Positions 57,792-64,000 of a DNA stretch of 64,000 nucleotides are shown here, one piece after another (position 1 is the first letter of the stretch; each line of letters starts with the position of its first letter). The stretch is from a marine gamma proteobacterium HTCC2148. Lineage in GTDB: Bacteria; Pseudomonadota; Gammaproteobacteria; Pseudomonadales; Halieaceae. The stretch spans positions 62,001-126,000 of the forward strand of contig DS999232.1 in NCBI GenBank assembly GCA_000156295.1, given 5' to 3'. Below the pieces are notes generated by a model. It saw only the letters and a program-made list of their open reading frames with translations. It did no database searches and had not been told where the DNA came from. The position numbers were made by a program, and so were the translations under genes.

Positions 57792-58234
57792 ACCCAGCGG
57801 CTGAGGACAAACCTCTGATGGGCGGCAGCTGAGGAGGCCGCACTGACAGTGACCAGCACTTCGCCAGCGATATCTGATTCTATGCGCACGGATGCCCGGT
57901 ACTGACTCAGATACTGCCCGCTGCTGTGGCCAGCTTCACCCAAGGTTTTGCCCTCGACATCGAAGATGGTCACCTTTTCAGCGGAAGACGTTTCCACAAA
58001 GCGCTGCAGGGAGGCGGTTATGCTTAGCAGGTCGCCTGTCTCCAGGGCCACACTGACCCGACGAGCGATTTGGTGAGCCAGCGCATTGCCGAACTCCAGC
58101 TGCTGTTGGTTCTGTAAGTGCTTACTTGAAATTGCTCCCAGGATCACCAATGCGAGGCTAACCAACAGGCATAGTATTGCTGCTAGTGTTGCGATCTGCT
58201 GACTGAGTGGAGCATTGTGAAAGCGGTTTAGCAC
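57776..58234 (-). pseudogene. YtjB/AhpA-like membrane protein, N-terminal part before a frameshift
   Basis: This frame starts at a GTG (58234) and encodes a membrane helix (about 14-35, LAAILCLLVSLALVILGAI) and a periplasmic domain (36-135) ending in DIAGEVLVTVSAASSA. It then breaks off with an out-of-phase tail WVCRYY and a stop, at the point where a second membrane helix is expected. The next frame (56985-57791) supplies that helix. The family (E. coli YtjB/Smp) has no firm function. The gene is divergent from serB, which starts 117 bases away. Confidence 0.65.
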
Positions 58235-58350
58235 GTCGGATTGCCGCAGTGGAAACGCCGGCCAGTATAAACCAGTCCTGCTGTCAGCGGGTGTTTTTAT
58301 CCTTGCCCGGTAGTAGAATAGGAGTCCCTTCCAACGCGCTGGAAAAACCT

Positions 58351-59568
58351 TTGAGCCAAATACTGTTGATCACTATCTCGGGCGAAGATCACCCCGGGGT
58401 GACCGCCGGGATCACCGAAATCCTCGCTGTCCACGGGGTTAACATTCTCGACATAGGCCAGGCGGTTATTCACGCTACATTGTCTATGGGGGTATTAGCC
58501 GAAATCCCTGACCAGTGTGATCGCCACCAGGTCACCAGCGATGTAGAACGCTGTGTGGCCCAGCAGGGAATGCAGGCGAGAATAAGCGAAGTTAAAGAGC
58601 GTAGCTATGCTGAATGGGTGAACGCCCAGGGCAGGGCGCGCTACATTGTGACCTTGTTGGCAAGAAAAATAACAGCCCACCAACTGTCACGCGTCACTGA
58701 AGTTGTGTCGCGCCACGGGCTTAACATAGATAGCATAAATCGCCTTTCTGGCAGAATTCCATTGGGAGACCTGCCAGCGCTTTCCAAGGCCTGTGTGGAG
58801 TTTTCAATACGTGGCCCTCTGTCTGATTCATCCGTATTTCGGCGCGATTTGCTAGAGGTGGCGTCTGCGCTGGAAGTAGACCTGGCTTTTCAGCAGGACA
58901 ATATGTACCGCCGTAATCGTAGGTTGGTGGCTTTTGATATGGATTCAACATTGATAGAAGCGGAAGTCATTGACGAGCTCGCTGCCCGGGCTGGCGTGGG
59001 TGAACAAGTCAGCGCTATTACTGAGCGAGCGATGCGTGGGGAAATCGACTTCTCTGAGAGTTTTCGTGAGCGTGTGGCGTTGCTTCGGGGGCTGGAGGAA
59101 AGCGCTTTGCAGCAAATTGCCGGCGAGCTGAAGATTTCTGAGGGCGCGGAACACCTGATTTCTACGCTCCGAGCGCTGGGCTACAAGACGGCGATTCTCT
59201 CGGGAGGCTTCACCTATTTTGCCCATTACCTGCAGGAAAAGCTTGGCATCGATTATGTCCACGCCAATGAGTTGGACATCGAAAATGGTAAGGTCACGGG
59301 CAGGGTCACTGGGAAAATCGTCGACGGAGAGCGCAAAGCCCGATTGTTGCGTCGATTGGCTGACGACGAGGGCTTAGACTTACAGCAGGTCATTGCAGTG
59401 GGAGATGGAGCCAATGACTTGCCGATGTTGAGTACCGCAGGTCTGGGCATCGCTTTTCGCGCCAAACCTTTAGTGAAGCAATCTGCCGAACAGTCAATCT
59501 CGACGCTCGGCCTGGATGCAATTCTTTATCTTTTGGGCTTTAGCGATCGTTATCAACAGCACAGCTAG
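58351..59568 (+). CDS. serB: Phosphoserine phosphatase
   Basis: SerB makes serine from phosphoserine. From the TTG at 58351 it has 405 residues, the length of the Pseudomonas enzyme. Two ACT-like domains occupy about 1-175 (SQILLITISGEDHPGVTAG). The HAD domain has the nucleophile pair D196-x-D198 in FDMDSTLIEAEV, SGGFTYFA with the second motif Ser, and VGDGANDLPML near the end. The frame is open back to 58207, but that part lies over the divergent gene and is not SerB-like. An upstream GGA about ten bases before the TTG supports this start. Confidence 0.94.
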   Translation: MSQILLITISGEDHPGVTAGITEILAVHGVNILDIGQAVIHATLSMGVLAEIPDQCDRHQVTSDVERCVAQQGMQARISEVKERSYAEWVNAQGRARYIVTLLARKITAHQLSRVTEVVSRHGLNIDSINRLSGRIPLGDLPALSKACVEFSIRGPLSDSSVFRRDLLEVASALEVDLAFQQDNMYRRNRRLVAFDMDSTLIEAEVIDELAARAGVGEQVSAITERAMRGEIDFSESFRERVALLRGLEESALQQIAGELKISEGAEHLISTLRALGYKTAILSGGFTYFAHYLQEKLGIDYVHANELDIENGKVTGRVTGKIVDGERKARLLRRLADDEGLDLQQVIAVGDGANDLPMLSTAGLGIAFRAKPLVKQSAEQSISTLGLDAILYLLGFSDRYQQHS

Positions 59569-59580
59569 CCTTCGCAGCGG

Positions 59581-61416
59581 CTATATTTTGTTCCACAGGG
59601 AATCAAAGGGTGCATCCAATGGTTCATGGTTTTTCTCTGCCAGTTCCCCATCTACTTGCTTGATATAGCGAAAATCGAACTGGGCGTAACTCGCGGTGGA
59701 TGAGATTTGTCGGGTCAACTGCACGAGAGACTTTTCGCCGTGACGTAACAGGGAAACTTTCTGTTGTTCCCGAAACCCAGCTCTGGGGGTAATCAGAGTG
59801 TGAGGTTGGCCTACCAGTTGGATTTCTGGCAGCAGTAGAACCCGCTGTGGCTCAGAAAGTGCACCCGTTTTCTTGTGAGCCTGGGCGCCGTAGGCCGTTG
59901 ATCGTGGGCTCAAAAGCTCCAGGCCGACCAGCGTGTGCGAGTCCTGCAGGGCGCTGACCCAGCGTATTACCGCGATAGCCCAGCTGTCGCTGTGTTCCTC
60001 CTGCACCGAAACAATATTGCCGGCGCGCATCTCCCTCGGTAAGTCTTCGCACCAGTTGAGGCAGTAGCCGCCGGGGCTGACATTGGCGAGCTCCACCTGA
60101 TAAACCGGCACCTCCGGGTCTTCTGGCACGTTAGGGCCGAACTCTTCAATCGCCTGCCGGGTATTCTCGTCGAGGTCGATGTTGTGGGTGAGTGCAGCGT
60201 CGATCTCACTGACAGCCTGCTCTCGAACATAATCCTCTTCCGGTTTGGCCCGGCTCCATGCGTCTCTGTCAGAGTCGTTTGTTTGTAAAAAGGGGTTGGT
60301 GGCGACTCGATCCGAGGGCTCGGGGAGGTAGTCGTCGCCGTAGAGCAGTTTGCCGAAATTACGTTCTCCGGCTGCGCGGAAATGCGCGGCCCCGAGGCCA
60401 ATGCTGACTGCTAGCGGAGCGTTCGCGCGCACTCGGTTGAAGTTGCGCATACTCATGTTGCCCAGGGCATCCATCATATGGCTGAGCATATTGGCAGGCA
60501 ATGTAAGGCCTGACTTTAGCTTCAAGCCCGATTTTCCCTGATCATCGTCCAATGCTTTTTGCTGCTTGAGGTGGTTGATCAGCTTGCCTGTATCAATGTG
60601 GCGGCACTGTCCGTTGCCCGCGTTGCCTAGCGAGCTGTAAATCGGTGGCTGGTCGCTTTGCAGGTCAACCAGGAAGAGGCTATCGGGGCTTCCGGTCGGG
60701 CTAATCTGCAGTTGGTCGCTCCACTCGTCGAGCGCGCCCTTGACGGCAGCCAGGTCTGATTGGCAAAGTTGGTTGGGTTTACAGCAGCCCAGCAGCATGG
60801 ATTGCAGATAGCTCGCGTTGATCGTGGTCACTGCGCCGGCCTGGGTGTTTACCGGCAGGCTTGAAAGGCCTTGATGTTCCGCGAGTGAGTAGAGTTGGTG
60901 CAGCGTAAGCCAGCCACTCGACGCTACCGGTTGATTCAACTGAAAGGTCAGCAGGATATTGAGGCCAGCAAAGTGCAGCGCTCGCTGCGTGGCTTCACAA
61001 ACCAGTTTGGCCGGATTGGTATCTCGAACATTGTCACGTTGGGCTAGCGTTTCGACCGCGACGATGGAATAGGCAGTGCAGAACTGGCCCTGCAAGGCAT
61101 CGGTCAGTTTTGCCAGTTGCCGTGGTTCCTCTGGCATGACCAGGGGCTGATTCAGGAAGTGTCGGTTTAGATTGGTAAGTGTGACGTTTAACTTGCTTGC
61201 CAGCGATTCAAGGATGGCAAAGCGCTGCTCTGGAGGCAGGCTGTAGCGATTGAGCTCGCTGACCGCGGAAAGTAATTTCTGGGCGACCACTTTTGGGTCT
61301 GCCATAGGTAAATCCCGCACCCACTCCTGCGCCGCGCTGATGTCAGTGTGAAACAGGTCGAAGCTGTGCAAATCCTGTTTGGGTATCTTCAATTTTATCG
61401 GAGTTTCAGTTTCCAT
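59581..61416 (-). CDS. Conserved hypothetical protein with a PilZ-like C-terminal domain
   Basis: This 611-residue soluble protein has no signal peptide or membrane segment. The N-terminal three quarters are helical with conserved blocks (TNLNRHFLNQPLVMPEEPRQ, GCCKPNQLCQSD) typical of an unassigned family in gammaproteobacteria. The C-terminal part (about 435-590) has a PilZ-like barrel with VELANVSPGGYCLNW near 445, resembling the (D/N)xSxxG motif of c-di-GMP receptors; a clear RxxxR motif is not visible. It may be a degenerate or unusual c-di-GMP protein. It is convergent with serB and divergent from efp. Confidence 0.65.
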   Translation of the reverse strand: METETPIKLKIPKQDLHSFDLFHTDISAAQEWVRDLPMADPKVVAQKLLSAVSELNRYSLPPEQRFAILESLASKLNVTLTNLNRHFLNQPLVMPEEPRQLAKLTDALQGQFCTAYSIVAVETLAQRDNVRDTNPAKLVCEATQRALHFAGLNILLTFQLNQPVASSGWLTLHQLYSLAEHQGLSSLPVNTQAGAVTTINASYLQSMLLGCCKPNQLCQSDLAAVKGALDEWSDQLQISPTGSPDSLFLVDLQSDQPPIYSSLGNAGNGQCRHIDTGKLINHLKQQKALDDDQGKSGLKLKSGLTLPANMLSHMMDALGNMSMRNFNRVRANAPLAVSIGLGAAHFRAAGERNFGKLLYGDDYLPEPSDRVATNPFLQTNDSDRDAWSRAKPEEDYVREQAVSEIDAALTHNIDLDENTRQAIEEFGPNVPEDPEVPVYQVELANVSPGGYCLNWCEDLPREMRAGNIVSVQEEHSDSWAIAVIRWVSALQDSHTLVGLELLSPRSTAYGAQAHKKTGALSEPQRVLLLPEIQLVGQPHTLITPRAGFREQQKVSLLRHGEKSLVQLTRQISSTASYAQFDFRYIKQVDGELAEKNHEPLDAPFDSLWNKI

Positions 61417-61578
61417 AGCCTATGGTCCTTCATCTGGTCACATGTTCCCAGGTGGCTTTTTTTAAGATTAGCTCACTTTCCCGCGTAACTGCCAGCGGCA
61501 ATAATCCAAATCTCCCTAATTCCCGTTCTCTGAGGTATCATTAGCGCCCTTTTTTAGCCCAGCGTAAACGGTAGCAAC

Positions 61579-62151
61579 ATGGCGAACTATTCAACCAACG
61601 AACTTCGGTCCGGCATCAAGGTTATGCTGGATGGCGAACCTTGTAGCATTTTAGACAATGAGTTTGTAAAGCCCGGTAAAGGCCAGGCTTTTAATCGGGT
61701 CAAGCTGCGTAACCTGAACAGCGGCCGCGTTTGGGAGCGAACTTTTAAGTCCGGTGAGTCTCTGGAAGGCGCCGATGTGATGGACCGGACCATGGAGTAT
61801 CTTTATACCGATGGCGAATTCTGGTATTTCATGGAACCCGATACGTTTGAGCAGTACCAGGCGGATGAAAAAGCCGTGGGCGATACCCATCTGTGGCTCA
61901 AGGAGCAGGAGCGCTGTGAAGTCACCCTCTATAATGACAGCCCCTTGTCAGTAGCGCCCCCTAATTTTGTGGAATTGGAAATCACTGAAACAGACCCCGG
62001 TCTGAAGGGAGATACCGCCCAGGGAGGCAGTAAGCCCGCCACCCTGAGTACCGGAGCGGTGGTCAAGGTGCCCCTGTTCCTGAGTCAGGGAGAAATAATC
62101 CGTGTGGATACTCGTACCGGTGAGTATCAGGGCCGCGCAAGCAAGTCCTGA
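61579..62151 (+). CDS. efp: Elongation factor P
   Basis: EF-P rescues ribosomes stalled at polyproline stretches. The 190 residues match the family. The modified residue is Lys34 in [16 protein letters not shown], the type that receives R-beta-lysine from EpmA; the Lys type is distinct from the Arg32 form modified by EarP. The C-terminal domain has [19 protein letters not shown] and [12 protein letters not shown]. epmA follows after six bases, so enzyme and substrate share an operon. The lysine aminomutase EpmB is not in the window. Confidence 0.98.
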   Translation: MANYSTNELRSGIKVMLDGEPCSILDNEFVKPGKGQAFNRVKLRNLNSGRVWERTFKSGESLEGADVMDRTMEYLYTDGEFWYFMEPDTFEQYQADEKAVGDTHLWLKEQERCEVTLYNDSPLSVAPPNFVELEITETDPGLKGDTAQGGSKPATLSTGAVVKVPLFLSQGEIIRVDTRTGEYQGRASKS

Positions 62152-62157
62152 CTTCTG

Positions 62158-63111
62158 ATGAATTGGCAGCCCTCCGCAGACCTGCCTATGTTGCGGGCCC
62201 GGGCGGCCCTGTTAGACTCCGTACGCGAGTTCTTCGCAGCAAGGCATGTGCTTGAAGTAGAGACCCCCCTTCTGTGTTCTGCAGGGGTCACTGACCCCGC
62301 AATAGAGCCCCTGATTGTAGAGCGCGGCAGTTCCCTGCACTCCCCTCACTATTTACAGACTTCACCCGAGTACGCAATGAAACGCTTGCTTGCTGCCGGC
62401 AGCGGTCCGATTTACCAGCTCACTAAAGCCTTTCGTGATGGCGAGGCTGGCGTCCGTCACAATCCCGAGTTTACTCTGCTGGAATGGTATCGGCCTGACC
62501 ATGATTATCATCAACTTATGCGTGAGGTCGCCGAACTGGTGTGTTCTTGCCTGGGTGAAAAGCCGGTGCAGTACATTACTTACCGGGACTTGTTCCTCGC
62601 CGAGCTGGGTCTGGATCCATTGACAGCGAGTCTGGCAGACCTACGTTTAAGAGCCCAACAGGAATTGGATTTGGGGTCTCTTGATGGCGACAAGGACCTG
62701 TGGCTTGATTTGCTGATGAGCCACCTGATAGAGCCCCGCCTTGCGGCCCGTGGACTGTGCTTTGTTTACGACTACCCCGCCTCCCAGGCTGCTCTGTCGA
62801 ACATCGTGGAAAAGGATGGACAGCTGTTGGGGCAGCGTTTTGAGCTTTATGTGGACGGCCTGGAACTGGCCAATGGATATTCTGAGCTTACCGACCCCGC
62901 TGAGCAGCGTCGCCGATTCCAGGCAGATAATACTCGCAGGCGCGATACTGGCTTCGACGAGAAGCCTGTGGATGAACGTCTGTTGGCTGCCCTGGAGGCT
63001 GGCATGCCGCAATGCTCGGGGGTGGCTCTGGGTTTTGACCGCCTGTTGATGTTGCTCACCGGTAGTGAGGATATTCGTCAGGTTTTGGCTTTTGACTGGG
63101 CGCGAATCTAG
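62158..63111 (+). CDS. epmA: Elongation factor P--(R)-beta-lysine ligase
   Basis: EpmA (PoxA/GenX) is a class II lysyl-tRNA synthetase paralogue that attaches R-beta-lysine to Lys34 of EF-P. The 317 residues cover only the catalytic core, without a tRNA anticodon-binding domain. Class II motifs are visible: VLEVETPLLC, FRDGEAGVRHNPEFTLLEWYR (motif 2) and GVALGFDRLLMLL (motif 3). It lies directly after efp. Its end overlaps the convergent thioesterase gene by four bases. Confidence 0.97.
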   Translation: MNWQPSADLPMLRARAALLDSVREFFAARHVLEVETPLLCSAGVTDPAIEPLIVERGSSLHSPHYLQTSPEYAMKRLLAAGSGPIYQLTKAFRDGEAGVRHNPEFTLLEWYRPDHDYHQLMREVAELVCSCLGEKPVQYITYRDLFLAELGLDPLTASLADLRLRAQQELDLGSLDGDKDLWLDLLMSHLIEPRLAARGLCFVYDYPASQAALSNIVEKDGQLLGQRFELYVDGLELANGYSELTDPAEQRRRFQADNTRRRDTGFDEKPVDERLLAALEAGMPQCSGVALGFDRLLMLLTGSEDIRQVLAFDWARI

Positions 63112-63578
63112 CTCACCAGTGCATTGTCATTCAAGTTCAGCACCGCGGGTCCGTAACCCGTCACGAACTCCTTTGGCAATCGCCGGGGCTTACCACTGGA
63201 AATTTCAATACAGGCGAAGCGCATACCGGCTCGCAGCAGGCAAGCTCCATCGCTGATCCGGGTTACCTGAAAACGCCGCTGCATGGTGAGCTTGTTGTCC
63301 CAACTGACGATCCAGGTACCCGCAACGACTTCATCTCCTGCTCGGGATGCCTGCAGGTAATGGTATTCACTGTGAGTGATTGCCATCGCCCGATCCAGGC
63401 TGCGGTAGGTATCGAGATCCAGTCCCAGGGAAACTGAATGGGCCCAGGCCACCTGTTCGCACCACTTCACGTAAACCGTGTTGTTAGTGTGTTCCAGCCC
63501 ATCAATATCCTCTGGCAAGACGATGGATCGTTGAGTGAAGGGCGCAGGATAATCCCAGCTGAGGGAATCGGGGTTCAC
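63108..63578 (-). CDS. Acyl-CoA thioesterase, 4HBT hotdog fold
   Basis: This 156-residue protein is a hotdog-fold thioesterase of the 4-hydroxybenzoyl-CoA/YbgC group. The active-site region reads VLPEDIDGLEHTNNTVYVKWCE, with the Asp and the HxNN pattern of the family. It hydrolyses an acyl-CoA of unknown chain type. The start overlaps the end of the nhaC gene by four bases (ATGA), so translation is probably coupled. Its stop overlaps epmA by four bases. Confidence 0.88.
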   Translation of the reverse strand: MNPDSLSWDYPAPFTQRSIVLPEDIDGLEHTNNTVYVKWCEQVAWAHSVSLGLDLDTYRSLDRAMAITHSEYHYLQASRAGDEVVAGTWIVSWDNKLTMQRRFQVTRISDGACLLRAGMRFACIEISSGKPRRLPKEFVTGYGPAVLNLNDNALVS

Positions 63579-64000
63579 GTTGTTTGAGCGCTGTCGATGT
63601 CGTTCTGATCGTAAGAGGCCGGCTTCAGGGCAAAATGGAAATAGCCATAGGCGATCGCGATAAGCGGACTCAATAAATTGAAGAACGCATAGGGTGCATA
63701 GCTGAATGTTGCTACTCCCAGGGTGGCCGACATGTAAGCGCCGCAGGTATTCCAGGGAATCAACGCGGATGTCATTGTTGCGGAGTCTTCAAGGGTGCGT
63801 GACAGGTTCAGGCGAGACAGATTTTTTTTGGCGTATGCGTCCTTGTACATGCGACCCGGCAGCGCTACGGCAATGAACTGGTCTGCGGCCAGGATGTTTG
63901 TTCCGATACAGGTCAGGACTGTTGTGGTGATCAGTGACCCAACACTTTTAACACCGCGCAGTGCTAGATTCAGCAGGTAGCTGAGGATGCCTGTGCGCTC
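63575..64000 (-). CDS. NhaC family Na+/H+ antiporter, C-terminal part
   Basis: The gene continues past the right edge; 141 C-terminal codons are visible. They encode several membrane segments (SLITTTVLTCIGTNILAAD near the left of the visible part, and LLSPLIAIAYGYFHF at the end) with NhaC-family marks: DQFIAVALPGRMYKDAY, RTLEDSATMTSALIPWNTCG and GVATFSYAPYAFFN. NhaC proteins exchange Na+ for protons at the inner membrane. Sodium exchange would suit a marine cell. The thioesterase gene follows with a four-base overlap. Confidence 0.92.
   Translation of the reverse strand, partial: ERTGILSYLLNLALRGVKSVGSLITTTVLTCIGTNILAADQFIAVALPGRMYKDAYAKKNLSRLNLSRTLEDSATMTSALIPWNTCGAYMSATLGVATFSYAPYAFFNLLSPLIAIAYGYFHFALKPASYDQNDIDSAQTT

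Noticed and set aside
58207..58350. 48-codon upstream extension of serB
   Set aside because: It overlaps the start of the divergent gene and is not SerB-like; the TTG at 58351 gives the usual length.

Overview
The window is 64 kb of densely packed core chromosome, about mid-50s percent GC by eye, from a free-living gammaproteobacterium. Gene order is Pseudomonas/Cellvibrionales-like: proC-yggS next to pilT-pilU; gshB-tonB-yqgE-ruvX; tktA-epd-pgk-fba; glnA-DUF4124-ntrB-ntrC; gpmI-envC-ctpA-yibQ; rhodanese-grxC-secB; parC-(YtjB-like)-serB; efp-epmA. A multiheme cytochrome and an NhaC-type antiporter would suit a marine member (for example the Halieaceae/OM60 group), but that placement is an inference. 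I see no prophage, insertion sequence, integron, CRISPR array or rRNA; the only RNA gene is a tRNA-Phe.

Layout. 0-8 kb: proline and PLP homeostasis, the two twitching-motility ATPases, a gshB-tonB-yqgE-ruvX operon on the minus strand, an esterase and a Nudix hydrolase. 8-13.6 kb: a minus-strand methyl-cycle operon, sahR-metK-ahcY-metF-rsmE, preceded by a perfect 30-bp palindrome that is the likely SahR operator. 13.8-19 kb: tktA-epd-pgk-fbaA for sugar phosphate metabolism and PLP precursor supply. 19-28 kb: accessory metabolism, with an alpha/beta hydrolase, an exported eight-heme cytochrome with TPR repeats, a glutamine amidotransferase, a partner-switching set (SpoIIE phosphatase/kinase fusion plus STAS protein) behind a glyoxalase gene, and an FAD oxidoreductase. 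28-32.5 kb: rdgC-mnmH-selD, where SelD carries an N-terminal flavin oxidoreductase domain. 32.5-36.1 kb: GNAT, DUF2238 and K+ channel genes, a small exported peptide, tRNA-Phe, yggX-mutY. 36.3-38.4 kb: hisB-hisH-hisF, in which hisA has been reduced to a 22-codon remnant. 38-43.4 kb: gpmI-envC-ctpA-yibQ (cell division and envelope). 43.6-50.5 kb: rhodanese-grxC-secB, trmL and the nitrogen regulon (ntrC, ntrB, DUF4124, glnA) with readable sigma-54 and NtrC sites. 51-59.6 kb: typA-dtd, elaA, a cyclic-nucleotide-binding protein, parC, a frameshifted YtjB/AhpA-type gene and serB. 59.6-64 kb: a PilZ-like protein, efp-epmA, a thioesterase and the end of an nhaC gene.

Most of this is ordinary. The observations most worth checking are the hisA remnant between hisH and hisF, the palindromic operator of the SahR operon, an NtrC site in front of ntrB, the frameshift in the gene between parC and serB, the 156-bp antisense overlap of yibQ with hisF, and the uncharacterised octaheme-TPR and PilZ-like proteins. 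I did not find a clearly new multi-gene system.
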